A stretch of DNA of 22,417 bases from an uncultured Selenomonadales bacterium. GTDB taxonomy: Bacteria > Bacillota > Negativicutes > Selenomonadales > Selenomonadaceae. The notes below the pieces were generated by a model. The model was not told the DNA's origin, did not search any database, and saw nothing but the letters and a program-made list of their open reading frames with translations. Shown one piece after another: positions 16,223-22,417 of this stretch. Where the stretch lies: the NCBI GenBank assembly GCA_937901445.1, contig CALDHY010000102.1, forward strand, positions 1-22,417, read 5' to 3'. The position numbers and the translations under genes are program-made. How positions within the stretch are numbered: position 1 is the first letter of the stretch; every line of letters begins with the position of its first letter.

Positions 16223-17149
16223 ATGTTTCAACTTGACGAAATACAAAAACGTTTAATAGCGGAAGTGGCGGGACTGCATAAAGTTCCAATCGGCGCGTAC
16301 AATTTCAGGGCAAATTCTCAACTTGCCGGGCGTCAAAACACCGCCAATATTGAAATTACTTCAAAGGCGGACGGCACGGGCATTGACATTCACATTAAAC
16401 CGAATACCAAAAATGAAAGCGTTCATATTCCCGTCGTGTTGAGTGCGAGCGGCTTAACTGAAACGGTGTACAACGATTTTTACATTGGCGAAAATTGCGA
16501 CGTGGTAATAGTGGCAGGTTGCGGGATTGACAACTGCGGAAGTGCAAATTCCGAGCATGACGGCGTACACAGATTTTTTGTCGGTAAAAATTCCAAAGTC
16601 AAGTACGTTGAAAAGCATTACGGCAGCGGCAACGGCACGGGCAAGCGAATTTTAAACCCCGTTACTGAAGTTACAATGAATGATGACAGCTTTATGGAAA
16701 TGGAAATGGTACAAATTAAGGGCGTCGATTCAACGAACCGTACTACAACGGCTGAACTTTCCGGCGGCGCAAAATTGATTGTCCGTGAAAGGCTTATGAC
16801 GCACGGCGAACAAAATGCTTACAGCGCGTACAAAATTATTTTGAATGGCGAAAATTCGGCGGCGGACGTTGTTTCACGCGGCGTAGCAAGAAATAAATCT
16901 TTTCAAAAATTGGACTTGTGCATAGTTGGCAACGCGGCTTGTAACGGGCATACAGAGTGCGATTCAATCATTATGGACGAAGGAAAAATTTTAGCCGTAC
17001 CTTCGCTTGAGGCAAATAACGTCAATGCAATGTTGGTACACGAGGCGGCAATAGGTAAAATTGCGGGCGAACAAATTATTAAATTGATGACGTTGGGACT
17101 TACTGAAAGTGAAGCTGAAGAACAAATTATTAACGGCTTTTTAAAATAA
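16223..17149 (+). CDS. sufB: Short SufB/SufD-family Fe-S scaffold (SmsB)
   Basis: A 308-residue SufBD-family scaffold, much shorter than the roughly 450-500 residues of canonical SufB, as in the minimal SmsCB system. The C-terminal core keeps the key residues: Cys246 in TECDSIIM aligns, from my memory of the E. coli protein, with SufB Cys405, and His273-Glu274 in LVHEAAIGKI with His433-Glu434. The ending SEAEEQIINGF is the family's C-terminal helix that contacts SufC. An extra cysteine cluster (Cys92, Cys100, Cys105) lies in the N-terminal half. It is translated from an ATG 4 bases after the sufC-like stop, so the two are coupled. No terminator was seen before the flagellin promoter. Confidence 0.87.
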   Translation: MFQLDEIQKRLIAEVAGLHKVPIGAYNFRANSQLAGRQNTANIEITSKADGTGIDIHIKPNTKNESVHIPVVLSASGLTETVYNDFYIGENCDVVIVAGCGIDNCGSANSEHDGVHRFFVGKNSKVKYVEKHYGSGNGTGKRILNPVTEVTMNDDSFMEMEMVQIKGVDSTNRTTTAELSGGAKLIVRERLMTHGEQNAYSAYKIILNGENSAADVVSRGVARNKSFQKLDLCIVGNAACNGHTECDSIIMDEGKILAVPSLEANNVNAMLVHEAAIGKIAGEQIIKLMTLGLTESEAEEQIINGFLK

Positions 17150-17151
17150 TT

Positions 17152-17181
17152 TACGAAAATTTTTGCGGCTGTCGATATAAT
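17152..17181 (+). promoter_or_regulatory. Candidate flagellar sigma28 (SigD/FliA) promoter of flagellin
   Basis: GTCGATAT at 17171-17178 differs from the SigD -10 consensus GCCGATAT at one base. The -35 region 15 bases upstream (TACG at 17152-17155) is a poor match to TAAA. A TATAAT overlaps at 17176-17181 but has no well-spaced -35. A sigma28 reading fits the gene downstream. Confidence 0.5.
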
Positions 17182-17207
17182 TTTTGTAATACTAAGGAGG
17201 GATTTTT

Positions 17208-17555
17208 ATGCCATTTTCAATCAGATATAACCCTGAAACTCAACTTGCACTGCGCGAGCTGAACGGCAACAACAACAAGGCTACCAAAAACCTTAAAGAA
17301 GCCGCAAGCGGGCAAAAAGTTAATTCCACACAAGATGACACTGCCGGTTATTCCGTAAGCGAAAGAATGCAAACTCAAATTCGCAGTCTCAATCAAGATA
17401 CAGAAAATATCCAAAATGGCGCGGCGTTGCTGAAAATTATGTGGGGAGGTAGAAAATATTGTGAAAATCCTGCGCGATTTGAAAGAACTTGCGATAAACG
17501 CGGCAACAGATACGAATACCGACGACGACCGCGCAATTCTTCAGAAAAATTTTGA
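17208..17555 (+). CDS. fliC: Flagellin N-terminal fragment (first frame)
   Basis: A 115-codon frame. Residues 1-76 are typical flagellin D0/D1: SIRYNPETQLALRELN, then SGQKVNSTQDDTAGYSVSERM and IRSLNQDTENIQNG, the coiled region needed for export and polymerisation. From about residue 77 the frame is out of register and encodes an Arg/Cys-rich tail with no flagellin character. If translated alone it could be exported but not polymerise. Confidence 0.7.
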   Translation: MPFSIRYNPETQLALRELNGNNNKATKNLKEAASGQKVNSTQDDTAGYSVSERMQTQIRSLNQDTENIQNGAALLKIMWGGRKYCENPARFERTCDKRGNRYEYRRRPRNSSEKF

Positions 17556-19047
17556 CCAATCGCTGTACAGTATCAATGACATTGCCACGACTACCAACTA
17601 CAACGGCAAAAATCTGCTTAACGGCACAATTTCTACAGTAGTTCAAGACGCCACGACCGCCACTCAAACTAAAACTGTTTATTCAACCGTCGAAACTACT
17701 ACAACTGTTACTGAAACCCGCGAAGTTCAAACTACAACAACTGTTGAATCGACAACCACAATTACAACGACCGATCCAATTACAATCAATAACGGCGATT
17801 CTATCACGGCGGACGGTATTTATCAGCTTGCAAGCGATTTTACAGGTACGCTGAATGTTGCCGCGCAAAATGTAAAAATCATGGGTAGCGGCTCAACACT
17901 TTCAAACGCACAAATTAACGTTACGGCAAGCAATGCTAATCTTTGGATTGAAAATTTACAGATAAATAACAGCTCCAATATTAACGCAATAAAATTTGGC
18001 AGTGGTACAAATACGCTGATTGCAGTTGGTAATAATAATTTTACTACTGCGAATGTGCCTGCCGCAATTAATATCGGCGGCGGCTTGAATATAATTGGCA
18101 CGGGAACAATAACTGCCTCCGGTGGTCGAGGTGCTGCCATTGGAACAGATGCTTCTGAAACTTCCACTGCAGATATTAACATAGGCGGTAGCGTCAAGAT
18201 TAATGCTACTTCAATGGGTGGAGCAGGAATAGGTAGCGGTTATCAAGGTTCTGTTGGAAATATCACGATTGGTAATACTGCTACTGTTAATGCTACTTCA
18301 TCATTAGGCGCAAGAATTGGTGCAGGTTATAGGGGTAATGTTCGTGGAACAATCGCTACAGGTGTAGAAAATCTTGTAACCGGTTTAACATCATCAACCG
18401 AGCTGACTGAACCGGGTATAGAAACCGTTACTGAAACCCGCGAAGTTGAAACCACAACAACCGTTACTGAAACCGTTGAAGTACCGACAACAACGACCGT
18501 TGCAGAAATTGTAACTGAAACTGTTGAAATTGCGGCGACTTTTGCAAGCAATTTTGTATTTCATACCGGCGACAAGGCGGGGCAGTCTATGAGTTTCAGT
18601 ATTGGCGATATGCACACTTCATCTTTGCGCGGTAAAGTTCCGAGCGAGGCAGATAATGAACGGCTTGTAAATCTGCAAAATGACGCCGATAAATACCGAA
18701 CTTTTCAAGAATTGCTTGACGAAGTGCAAAATTTGACGCTTGACGATATAAATTTGAGGACGCGGGAAAATGCAAACATTGCAATTCGAGTGATTGACGG
18801 CGCGCTTGATTACGCGCTTGACCAAGCAACGAATATTGGCGCGTATCTGCAACGCCTTGAATACACGCTTGAAAATGTGACGACAGCCGCCGAAAATACG
18901 CAAGCCGCCGAGTCAACAATTCGTGATGCAGATATGGCGCGGGAATTTTCAGAGTACACAAAGGCAAATGTACTTTCGCAAGCCGCGCAGGCTGTAATTG
19001 CACAGGCGAATCAAAACGGCGGCAGAGTTTTAAGTTTACTTCAATAA
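17461..19047 (+). CDS. fliC: Flagellin remainder with mosaic variable domain (second frame)
   Basis: The frame has a GTG at 17461 but encodes flagellin from upstream of it, so this is a continuation rather than a separate gene. Residues 1-60 complete the N-terminal D1 domain (RDLKELAINAATDTNTDDDRA). Two Thr/Glu-rich stalks (about 75-105 and 315-360) flank a beta-rich insert of about 210 residues with GAAIG, GAGIG and GARIG motifs at about 30-residue spacing, a pattern like beta-helical surface adhesins. The C-terminal 150 residues are standard flagellin D1/D0 (RVIDGALDYALDQATNIGAYLQ without a break, ending VLSLLQ). Lacking the N-terminal D0 helix, it could not be exported by itself. A GGGGAGG at 17443-17449 could by chance serve as a ribosome-binding site for the GTG. 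Confidence 0.8.
   Translation: MKILRDLKELAINAATDTNTDDDRAILQKNFDQSLYSINDIATTTNYNGKNLLNGTISTVVQDATTATQTKTVYSTVETTTTVTETREVQTTTTVESTTTITTTDPITINNGDSITADGIYQLASDFTGTLNVAAQNVKIMGSGSTLSNAQINVTASNANLWIENLQINNSSNINAIKFGSGTNTLIAVGNNNFTTANVPAAINIGGGLNIIGTGTITASGGRGAAIGTDASETSTADINIGGSVKINATSMGGAGIGSGYQGSVGNITIGNTATVNATSSLGARIGAGYRGNVRGTIATGVENLVTGLTSSTELTEPGIETVTETREVETTTTVTETVEVPTTTTVAEIVTETVEIAATFASNFVFHTGDKAGQSMSFSIGDMHTSSLRGKVPSEADNERLVNLQNDADKYRTFQELLDEVQNLTLDDINLRTRENANIAIRVIDGALDYALDQATNIGAYLQRLEYTLENVTTAAENTQAAESTIRDADMAREFSEYTKANVLSQAAQAVIAQANQNGGRVLSLLQ
17704..17745 (+). repeat. Direct repeat, left copy, flanking the flagellin insert
   Basis: A 42-base segment that recurs at 18424-18465 with 38 matching bases and a 21-base identical core. 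The copies are exactly 720 bases apart and encode the Thr/Glu-rich stalk (VTETREV followed by TTTTV). Confidence 0.85.
18424..18465 (+). repeat. Direct repeat, right copy, flanking the flagellin insert
   Basis: Second copy of the 42-base repeat at 17704-17745. The 720-base spacing is a multiple of three, so recombination between copies would remove 240 codons and keep the frame. Confidence 0.85.
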
Positions 19048-19060
19048 AAAAATTTTCAAA

Positions 19061-19088
19061 TCCCTAATCCCTAGCCGCTAATCCCTAA
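19061..19088. repeat. Four C-rich 7-base units, half-element (site C)
   Basis: TCCCTAA, TCCCTAG, CCGCTAA and TCCCTAA in direct tandem. No G-rich partner arm is present. It lies between the flagellin stop and its terminator and shares its unit with sites A and B. Confidence 0.85.
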
Positions 19089-19092
19089 TAAG

Positions 19093-19115
19093 GCGGTTTA
19101 AGCCGCTCTTTTTTT
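19093..19115 (+). terminator. Intrinsic terminator of flagellin
   Basis: A 5-bp stem (GCGGT 19093-19097 with GCCGC 19102-19106, one G-T pair) with a TTAA loop is followed by a T tract at 19109-19115. Confidence 0.75.
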
Positions 19116-19125
19116 ATTGTATAAT
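19097..19125 (+). promoter_or_regulatory. Candidate promoter of ribD
   Basis: A perfect TATAAT at 19120-19125 lies 28 bases before the TTG start. The -35 position at 17-base spacing is TTTAAG (19097-19102), which is weak and sits inside the flagellin terminator. No FMN riboswitch is seen. Confidence 0.4.
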
Positions 19126-19152
19126 TTGAAAAAATTTTGAGGAGGAAATTTT

Positions 19153-20238
19153 TTGGCAGACGAAAAATTTATGGCGGAGGCGTTGCGAATTGCGAAAAAC
19201 GCTGAAGGGCGCGTTTCACCAAATCCAATGGTCGGCGCGGTTATCGTCAAAGACGGGAAAATAATTGCTGAAGGTTGGCACAGAAAAGCCGGTACACCGC
19301 ACGCAGAAATTCACGCGCTGAATATGGCGGGCGAACTTGCCAAAAATTCTACAATGTACGTGACGTTGGAGCCGTGCAGTCATTTTGGACGAACGCCGCC
19401 TTGTGCAAACAAAATTGTTGACGCGGGAATTAAAAAAGTTGTAGTTGCAATGAAAGACCCTAACCCGCTTGTTGCAGGGCGCGGCATTGAAATTTTAAAA
19501 GCCGCCGGTATTGAAGTGGAAGTTGGAATTTTGGAAAGTGAATCGCGCAGATTGAATGAAGTTTTTCTAAAATATATCACAAAAAAAATTCCGTTCGTAA
19601 CTGCGAAATTTGCTTGCAGTTTGGACGGCAAAATTTCAACCGTTACGGGCGAAAGTCAATGGATAAGTTGCGAAGAATCCAGAAATTTTGTACACCACCT
19701 GCGCGATATTAACGATGGAATTATGGTTGGTATCGGTACAGTTTTGGCTGATAATCCAAGCTTAACTGCGCGTATTGACAACGGCAAAAATCCCGTGCGA
19801 ATTATTGTTGACAGTATGGCAAGGACGCCGCTTAATTCTAAATTTCTGAATGACGGCGCGGCAAAAAATATTATCGCCGTTACTTCAAACGCTCCAACTG
19901 AAAAAATTTCCGCACTTCAAAATTTGGGCGCAGAAATTATTATTGCGGGCGAAAGTCAAGTTGATTTAAAAATTTTAATGGCTGCACTTGCAAGCCGTGA
20001 AATTACCTCTGTACTTTTGGAGGGCGGCGGCACTTTAAATTTTTCAATGTTTCGCGCAGGTTTAATCGACAAAGTTTTTGCCTTCGTTGCACCAAAAATT
20101 ATTGGCGGCAAAAATTCTTTAACGCCGGTTGAAGGCGGCGGCTTTGAAAAATTAATTGACGCGGTAGAGTTGGAAAATTTAACCGCCGGAAAAATTGGCA
20201 GTGATATTTTAATTTGCGGTTATGTTAATCAAGATTAA
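19153..20238 (+). CDS. ribD: Bifunctional riboflavin biosynthesis deaminase/reductase
   Basis: RibD deaminates the pyrimidine of the 2,5-diamino-6-ribosylamino intermediate and then reduces its ribose side chain, the second and third steps of riboflavin synthesis. The 361-residue length is typical. The N-terminal deaminase domain has the zinc site His50-Ala-Glu52 and Cys75/Cys84 in EPCSHFGRTPPC. The C-terminal reductase domain starts near 147 with FVTAKFACSLDGK and has GIGTVLADNPSLTAR (193-207) and LLEGGGTLN. It starts at TTG 19153, 7 bases after GGAGG. Unusually, ribE, ribBA and ribH do not follow; it stands alone and has no FMN riboswitch in the 105-base gap upstream. Confidence 0.93.
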   Translation: MADEKFMAEALRIAKNAEGRVSPNPMVGAVIVKDGKIIAEGWHRKAGTPHAEIHALNMAGELAKNSTMYVTLEPCSHFGRTPPCANKIVDAGIKKVVVAMKDPNPLVAGRGIEILKAAGIEVEVGILESESRRLNEVFLKYITKKIPFVTAKFACSLDGKISTVTGESQWISCEESRNFVHHLRDINDGIMVGIGTVLADNPSLTARIDNGKNPVRIIVDSMARTPLNSKFLNDGAAKNIIAVTSNAPTEKISALQNLGAEIIIAGESQVDLKILMAALASREITSVLLEGGGTLNFSMFRAGLIDKVFAFVAPKIIGGKNSLTPVEGGGFEKLIDAVELENLTAGKIGSDILICGYVNQD

Positions 20239-20250
20239 TGAAAACGGCGT

Positions 20251-20291
20251 GTAGCGCGTTTAAACGGCTTCAGGCGCGCCTTTTATTTTTT
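20251..20291 (+). terminator. Possible ribD terminator
   Basis: GCGCG pairs with CGCGC across a 16-base loop, followed by CTTTTATTTTTTT. The large loop makes this weaker than the other terminators here. Confidence 0.45.
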
Positions 20292-20403
20292 TATGTATAA
20301 TTATCAAAAAATATCTGAAAGCGGCTTACAGGCGGCTTTAAATGCATTCTCGGCGGTTTATTTAGTTCAGGAACGAAAATATTTTGTACAAAAAATTTTC
20401 AAG

Positions 20404-20431
20404 TTGCAAACTGCGCAAATTTTGATATAAT
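20404..20431 (+). promoter_or_regulatory. Candidate sigma70-type promoter of the helical hypothetical/Nim-like pair
   Basis: TTGCAA (20404-20409), a 16-base spacer and perfect TATAAT (20426-20431), ending 29 bases before the ATG at 20461. Confidence 0.6.
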
Positions 20432-20460
20432 TTTTCAAAAAATTATGAGGAGCTGTACCA

Positions 20461-20841
20461 ATGGCTACGATTGACAGATTTAAAGAACCGCTGCAAAAAG
20501 GCGGAATTGCGATTGACGGCAAGTTAATACCTTTAAACGCGCAAATGAAATATGATTATATGGCGGCAGTTCATACAATGGAACAATTATTGAACTTGGC
20601 GGCGGCTATCGAAAAAAACAATAAACGTCGCGCAGATTTACGAACAAAACTTTCAAACAGCTGTAAAATGTCTTTAAAAAAAATCGTCGAAAGTGAAGAT
20701 ATAATTACTCTGCAACAACTTGAGGCGGCAATTCACGGCTTGCAGGAATGCCGAAAAGAACTTGCCAACCTTGAAATTGCCGATAAAGAAACTGCCAAAC
20801 TTGCCGAATTTATCAAAGACGGAATTTCAGCCGGAAGGTGA
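20461..20841 (+). CDS. Small helical hypothetical protein
   Basis: The 126-residue product is not recognised. After a short N-terminal segment (1-30, with GGIAIDGKLIPL) it is predicted to be almost entirely helical, with heptad-like runs at about 38-60 and 85-118 (LQQLEAAIHGLQECRKELANLE), so an antiparallel coiled coil is likely. One region is basic (NNKRRADLRTKL). It has two cysteines, no signal peptide and no membrane span. GAGGAG at 20446-20452 precedes the ATG. It is followed after 6 bases by the Nim-like gene, whose ribosome-binding site lies in its 3' end, so the two are probably co-translated. Its size and helical character recall flagellar chaperones, but no specific motif supports that. 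Confidence 0.7.
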   Translation: MATIDRFKEPLQKGGIAIDGKLIPLNAQMKYDYMAAVHTMEQLLNLAAAIEKNNKRRADLRTKLSNSCKMSLKKIVESEDIITLQQLEAAIHGLQECRKELANLEIADKETAKLAEFIKDGISAGR

Positions 20842-20847
20842 TTTTTT

Positions 20848-21345
20848 ATGTTTAGAAAAATGCGCCGCGTCAAATGTGAATTAGAAAATGAAACCGCCGA
20901 AAAAATCCTGCGCGAGGGCTCCCATGGAGTTTTGGCACTTTCCGGCGATGACGGCTATAATTACGCCGTACCGATTAACTACGCCGTTTCTGACAACAAA
21001 ATTTATTTTCACAGCGCAATTACCGGACACAAACTCGACGCAATTAAAAACAACGACAAAGTTTCTTTCTGCGTGGTTGACAGGCACGAAGTTATTGCTG
21101 AAGAATTTACAACTTATTTCACAAGTGCAATAGTTTTCGGCAAAATCAGAATGGCTGAAAATGACGATGAAAAAATTTTGGGACTTAACCTTTTGGCGGA
21201 AAAATATTCGCCCGCCGTTGACACTGAAAAACGCAATACAGAAATTCACGGCAAGTTAAAAGCAACCGCCGTAATGGTTTTAGAAATTGAACATTTGAGC
21301 GGCAAGGCGGCACGTGAACTCATCCGTAACGGCGAAATTCATTGA
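20848..21345 (+). CDS. Nim-like pyridoxamine 5'-phosphate oxidase-fold flavin-binding protein
   Basis: A 165-residue member of the split-barrel FMN-binding family that includes the NimA-type nitroimidazole reductases. Visible hallmarks are the N-terminal helix (ETAEKILREGSHGVLALS), strand pair YAVPINYAVSDNKIYFHSA with following GHKLDAIKNNDKVSFCVVD, and the barrel strand TTYFTSAIVFGKIR. It likely binds FMN or a related flavin as a cytoplasmic dimer. Substrate is unknown, and a link to nitroimidazole resistance cannot be drawn from sequence alone. The ATG follows GGAAGGTGA, which overlaps the upstream gene's end. It ends at a strong terminator facing birA. Confidence 0.85.
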   Translation: MFRKMRRVKCELENETAEKILREGSHGVLALSGDDGYNYAVPINYAVSDNKIYFHSAITGHKLDAIKNNDKVSFCVVDRHEVIAEEFTTYFTSAIVFGKIRMAENDDEKILGLNLLAEKYSPAVDTEKRNTEIHGKLKATAVMVLEIEHLSGKAARELIRNGEIH

Positions 21346-21359
21346 ACGTAAAAAAAATG

Positions 21360-21384
21360 GGCAGTCATTGTAACTGCCTTTTTT
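21360..21384. terminator. Bidirectional intrinsic terminator between convergent genes
   Basis: GGCAGT (21360-21365) pairs with ACTGCC (21373-21378) around a 7-base loop, with six T at 21379-21384. The left flank is A-rich, so the minus strand also has a T tract for birA. Confidence 0.85.
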
Positions 21385-21413
21385 ATTTTGTCGGTTATTG
21401 TAACGGTTTGTTT

Positions 21414-22391
21414 TTATTTTGCGGGTCTGATTGAAACGTCGCCCGCGTAAACAATTTTCTTTTCGCCGCCGGTTTCAACCGCCAACGCGCCGTCTTCAGT
21501 AATATCAATCGCCGTACCTGTAAAAATTTCGCCGCTTTCTGCCGAAAACACCGTAACTTTTTCGCCGAGTGTGATATTGTATTGTCGCCAAATTTTAAAA
21601 ACTTCCTCAAAATTATTTTCAACGTACAAATTATCAAATTCTTCAAGTATCGCACGGAAAATTTCTATACGATTTAAATTTTCGCCGTTCATTTCAGAAA
21701 GTGACGCCGCAATTTCACGGATACTTTCAGGAAATTCTTCACGCTTCACATTTACATTAATTCCAATTCCGACAACAATATAATTCAAGTGTCCAATTTC
21801 CGCGCTCATTTCGGTTAGAATCCCTACAAGTTTTCGCCCGTTATACATAATATCATTGGGCCATTTTATACCGGCGCGCAGATTAAATCTTTCAATCGCT
21901 TTTACAACTGCGACTGCCGCCATAAGCGTAAATTTCGGCGTATCTTTCGGCAAATACGGCGGGCGCAAAATTACTGAAAACCAAATACCTTTTTCTTTTG
22001 GCGAAAAAAAACTTCGTTCAAGCCTGCCCTTGCCGCCGGTTTGTTCTTCAGCCACAACAACCGTACCTTCAGCCGCGCCTTGATACGCTAATCTCTTTGC
22101 AAGTTCGTTCGTCGATTTAACAAAGTCTTTATAAACTATCGGCACATCGGCAGCGGCAATAATTTTCGTGTTCAATTCGTACTGGACAATTTCCGGTAAA
22201 AGCAAATCCGGCAAGGCGTCCAACTTATAGCCGAGCCGTTCACTGCTTGAAATTTGATAACCGCGTTTTCTCAATCCTTGAATATGTTTCCAAATTGCCG
22301 TCCTTGAAACTTTTAACTTTTCGGCGATACTTTCACCGGAAACAAATTTTGCGTCGGCGGTTCTTAACATTTCTAAAATTGTTTTCTTCAC
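21414..22391 (-). CDS. birA: Bifunctional biotin-[acetyl-CoA-carboxylase] ligase / biotin repressor
   Basis: BirA activates biotin as biotinyl-AMP and attaches it to carboxylase carrier domains; the N-terminal DNA-binding domain lets it repress biotin genes. The 325-residue chain has a winged helix at about 16-50 (SGESIAEKLKVSRTAIWKHI), so it is the regulatory two-function type. The catalytic domain shows the biotinyl-AMP loop GGKGRLER (119-126), the KWPNDI motif (176-181) and GRKLVGILTEM (185-195). A C-terminal SH3-like domain spans about 275-325. GTG at 22391 is the most upstream start, because a TAA lies in frame 9 bases upstream. Its ribosome-binding site (AAGGG) is close and weak. A ten-base poly-G tract lies just upstream. 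Confidence 0.93.
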   Translation of the reverse strand: MKKTILEMLRTADAKFVSGESIAEKLKVSRTAIWKHIQGLRKRGYQISSSERLGYKLDALPDLLLPEIVQYELNTKIIAAADVPIVYKDFVKSTNELAKRLAYQGAAEGTVVVAEEQTGGKGRLERSFFSPKEKGIWFSVILRPPYLPKDTPKFTLMAAVAVVKAIERFNLRAGIKWPNDIMYNGRKLVGILTEMSAEIGHLNYIVVGIGINVNVKREEFPESIREIAASLSEMNGENLNRIEIFRAILEEFDNLYVENNFEEVFKIWRQYNITLGEKVTVFSAESGEIFTGTAIDITEDGALAVETGGEKKIVYAGDVSIRPAK

Positions 22392-22400
22392 TTTCCCTTA

Positions 22401-22410
22401 CCCCCCCCCC
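22401..22410. repeat. Poly-C/poly-G tract (10) just upstream of birA
   Basis: Ten C on the plus strand, read as ten G on the strand of birA, 9 bases upstream of its GTG. It is the only such G/C homopolymer in the window and sits 7 bases from the right edge. Confidence 0.9.
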
Positions 22411-22417
22411 ATTTGAG

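Larger units (their letters stand above)
17208..19047 (+). pseudogene. fliC: Flagellin gene interrupted by a frameshift
   Basis: Together the two overlapping frames encode one complete flagellin: N-terminal D0/D1 helices, a variable middle, and C-terminal D1/D0 helices. The first frame is flagellin-like until ...IQNGAALLK (to about 17436), then turns into non-flagellin sequence and stops at 17555. The flagellin reading resumes in the +1 frame at ENIVKILRDLKELAINAAT (from about 17452). The family consensus between LLK and ENIV is six residues, so the break is best explained by loss of two bases (or gain of one) in 17434-17449, around a GGGG run. A true mutation, an assembly error and a recoding site are all possible. 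AAGGAGGG (17194-17201) precedes the ATG. Confidence 0.8.
20239..20460. other. 222-base intergenic region between ribD and the helical hypothetical gene
   Basis: It holds a GCGCG/CGCGC hairpin with a 16-base loop and trailing T tract (about 20251-20291), probably the ribD terminator. A TATAAT at 20296-20301 has no good -35. An open 45-codon frame at 20293-20430 has no ribosome-binding site and begins in the T tract. The promoter of the next gene lies at the right end. Nothing else is recognised. Confidence 0.5.

Noticed and set aside
17461..19047. Independent gene starting at the GTG at 17461.
   Set aside because: Flagellin homology extends upstream of the GTG in this frame and joins the first frame, so it is the rest of a frameshifted gene.
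19048..19152. Possible FMN riboswitch upstream of ribD.
   Set aside because: The gap holds a heptamer array, a short terminator and a promoter-like TATAAT; the conserved FMN-element sequences are not there and the space is too small.
20293..20430. A 45-codon open frame between ribD and the helical hypothetical gene.
   Set aside because: It starts inside the terminator T tract with no ribosome-binding site, and its end overlaps the next gene's TATAAT. Nothing supports translation.
20461..20841. Flagellar chaperone FlgN.
   Set aside because: Size and helical content fit, but I see no specific motif and the neighbours are not flagellar; left as hypothetical.

Overview
The window looks like a chromosomal segment of an anaerobic, flagellated, diderm Firmicute, most plausibly a Negativicute of the Selenomonas/Anaerovibrio type. 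This is inferred from a flagellin whose N- and C-terminal parts resemble those of selenomonads, an RTX-repeat exoprotein, a dTDP-rhamnose gene (rfbD), a YacL-type PIN-TRAM membrane protein, and an AT-rich background in which glycine is mostly GGC. I could not run a database search, so the lineage call is moderate. No rRNA, tRNA or CRISPR array was seen, and no gene-free stretch exceeds 300 bases (the largest is 222 bases, 20239-20460).

Layout. 1-1335 (+) is the 3' part of an RTX calcium-binding repeat protein that runs in from outside the window. It converges, across a bidirectional terminator, on a minus-strand pair at 7904-1407: a 1777-residue STAND/AAA-type NTPase followed by a 354-residue protein with an R-N-x3-H HEPN-like C-terminus. 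This pair is the best candidate for an undescribed conflict or defence system. Between the two genes lies an unusual foldback built of 7-base units. 8031-11633 (+) holds a small acidic hypothetical, rfbD, a cupin, a yacL-like gene and a stand-alone CheB methylesterase domain; an 8-base-unit foldback and a second 7-base-unit foldback lie between these genes. 11778-14489 (-) is a 903-residue dynamin-like GTPase. 14623-17149 (+) is a tight three-gene operon behind a strong sigma70-type promoter: a degenerate methyltransferase-like protein and a minimal SufC-SufB (SMS-type) Fe-S cluster scaffold pair. 17208-19047 (+) is a flagellin interrupted by a frameshift; its variable domain carries a GAxIG repeat insert between long direct repeats. 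19153-21345 (+) holds ribD, a helical hypothetical and a Nim-like flavin-binding protein. They converge on birA (22391-21414, -), whose start lies next to a ten-base poly-G tract at the right edge.

How the parts fit. Most genes are independent housekeeping or cell-surface functions (Fe-S assembly, riboflavin, biotin, envelope sugar, motility, chemotaxis-type signalling). The accessory layer is the STAND+HEPN pair, the dynamin, the RTX protein and the mosaic flagellin. The short-unit foldbacks sit at gene boundaries, in three cases touching a stop codon or lying close to a ribosome-binding site, and look like a lineage-specific family of intergenic elements.
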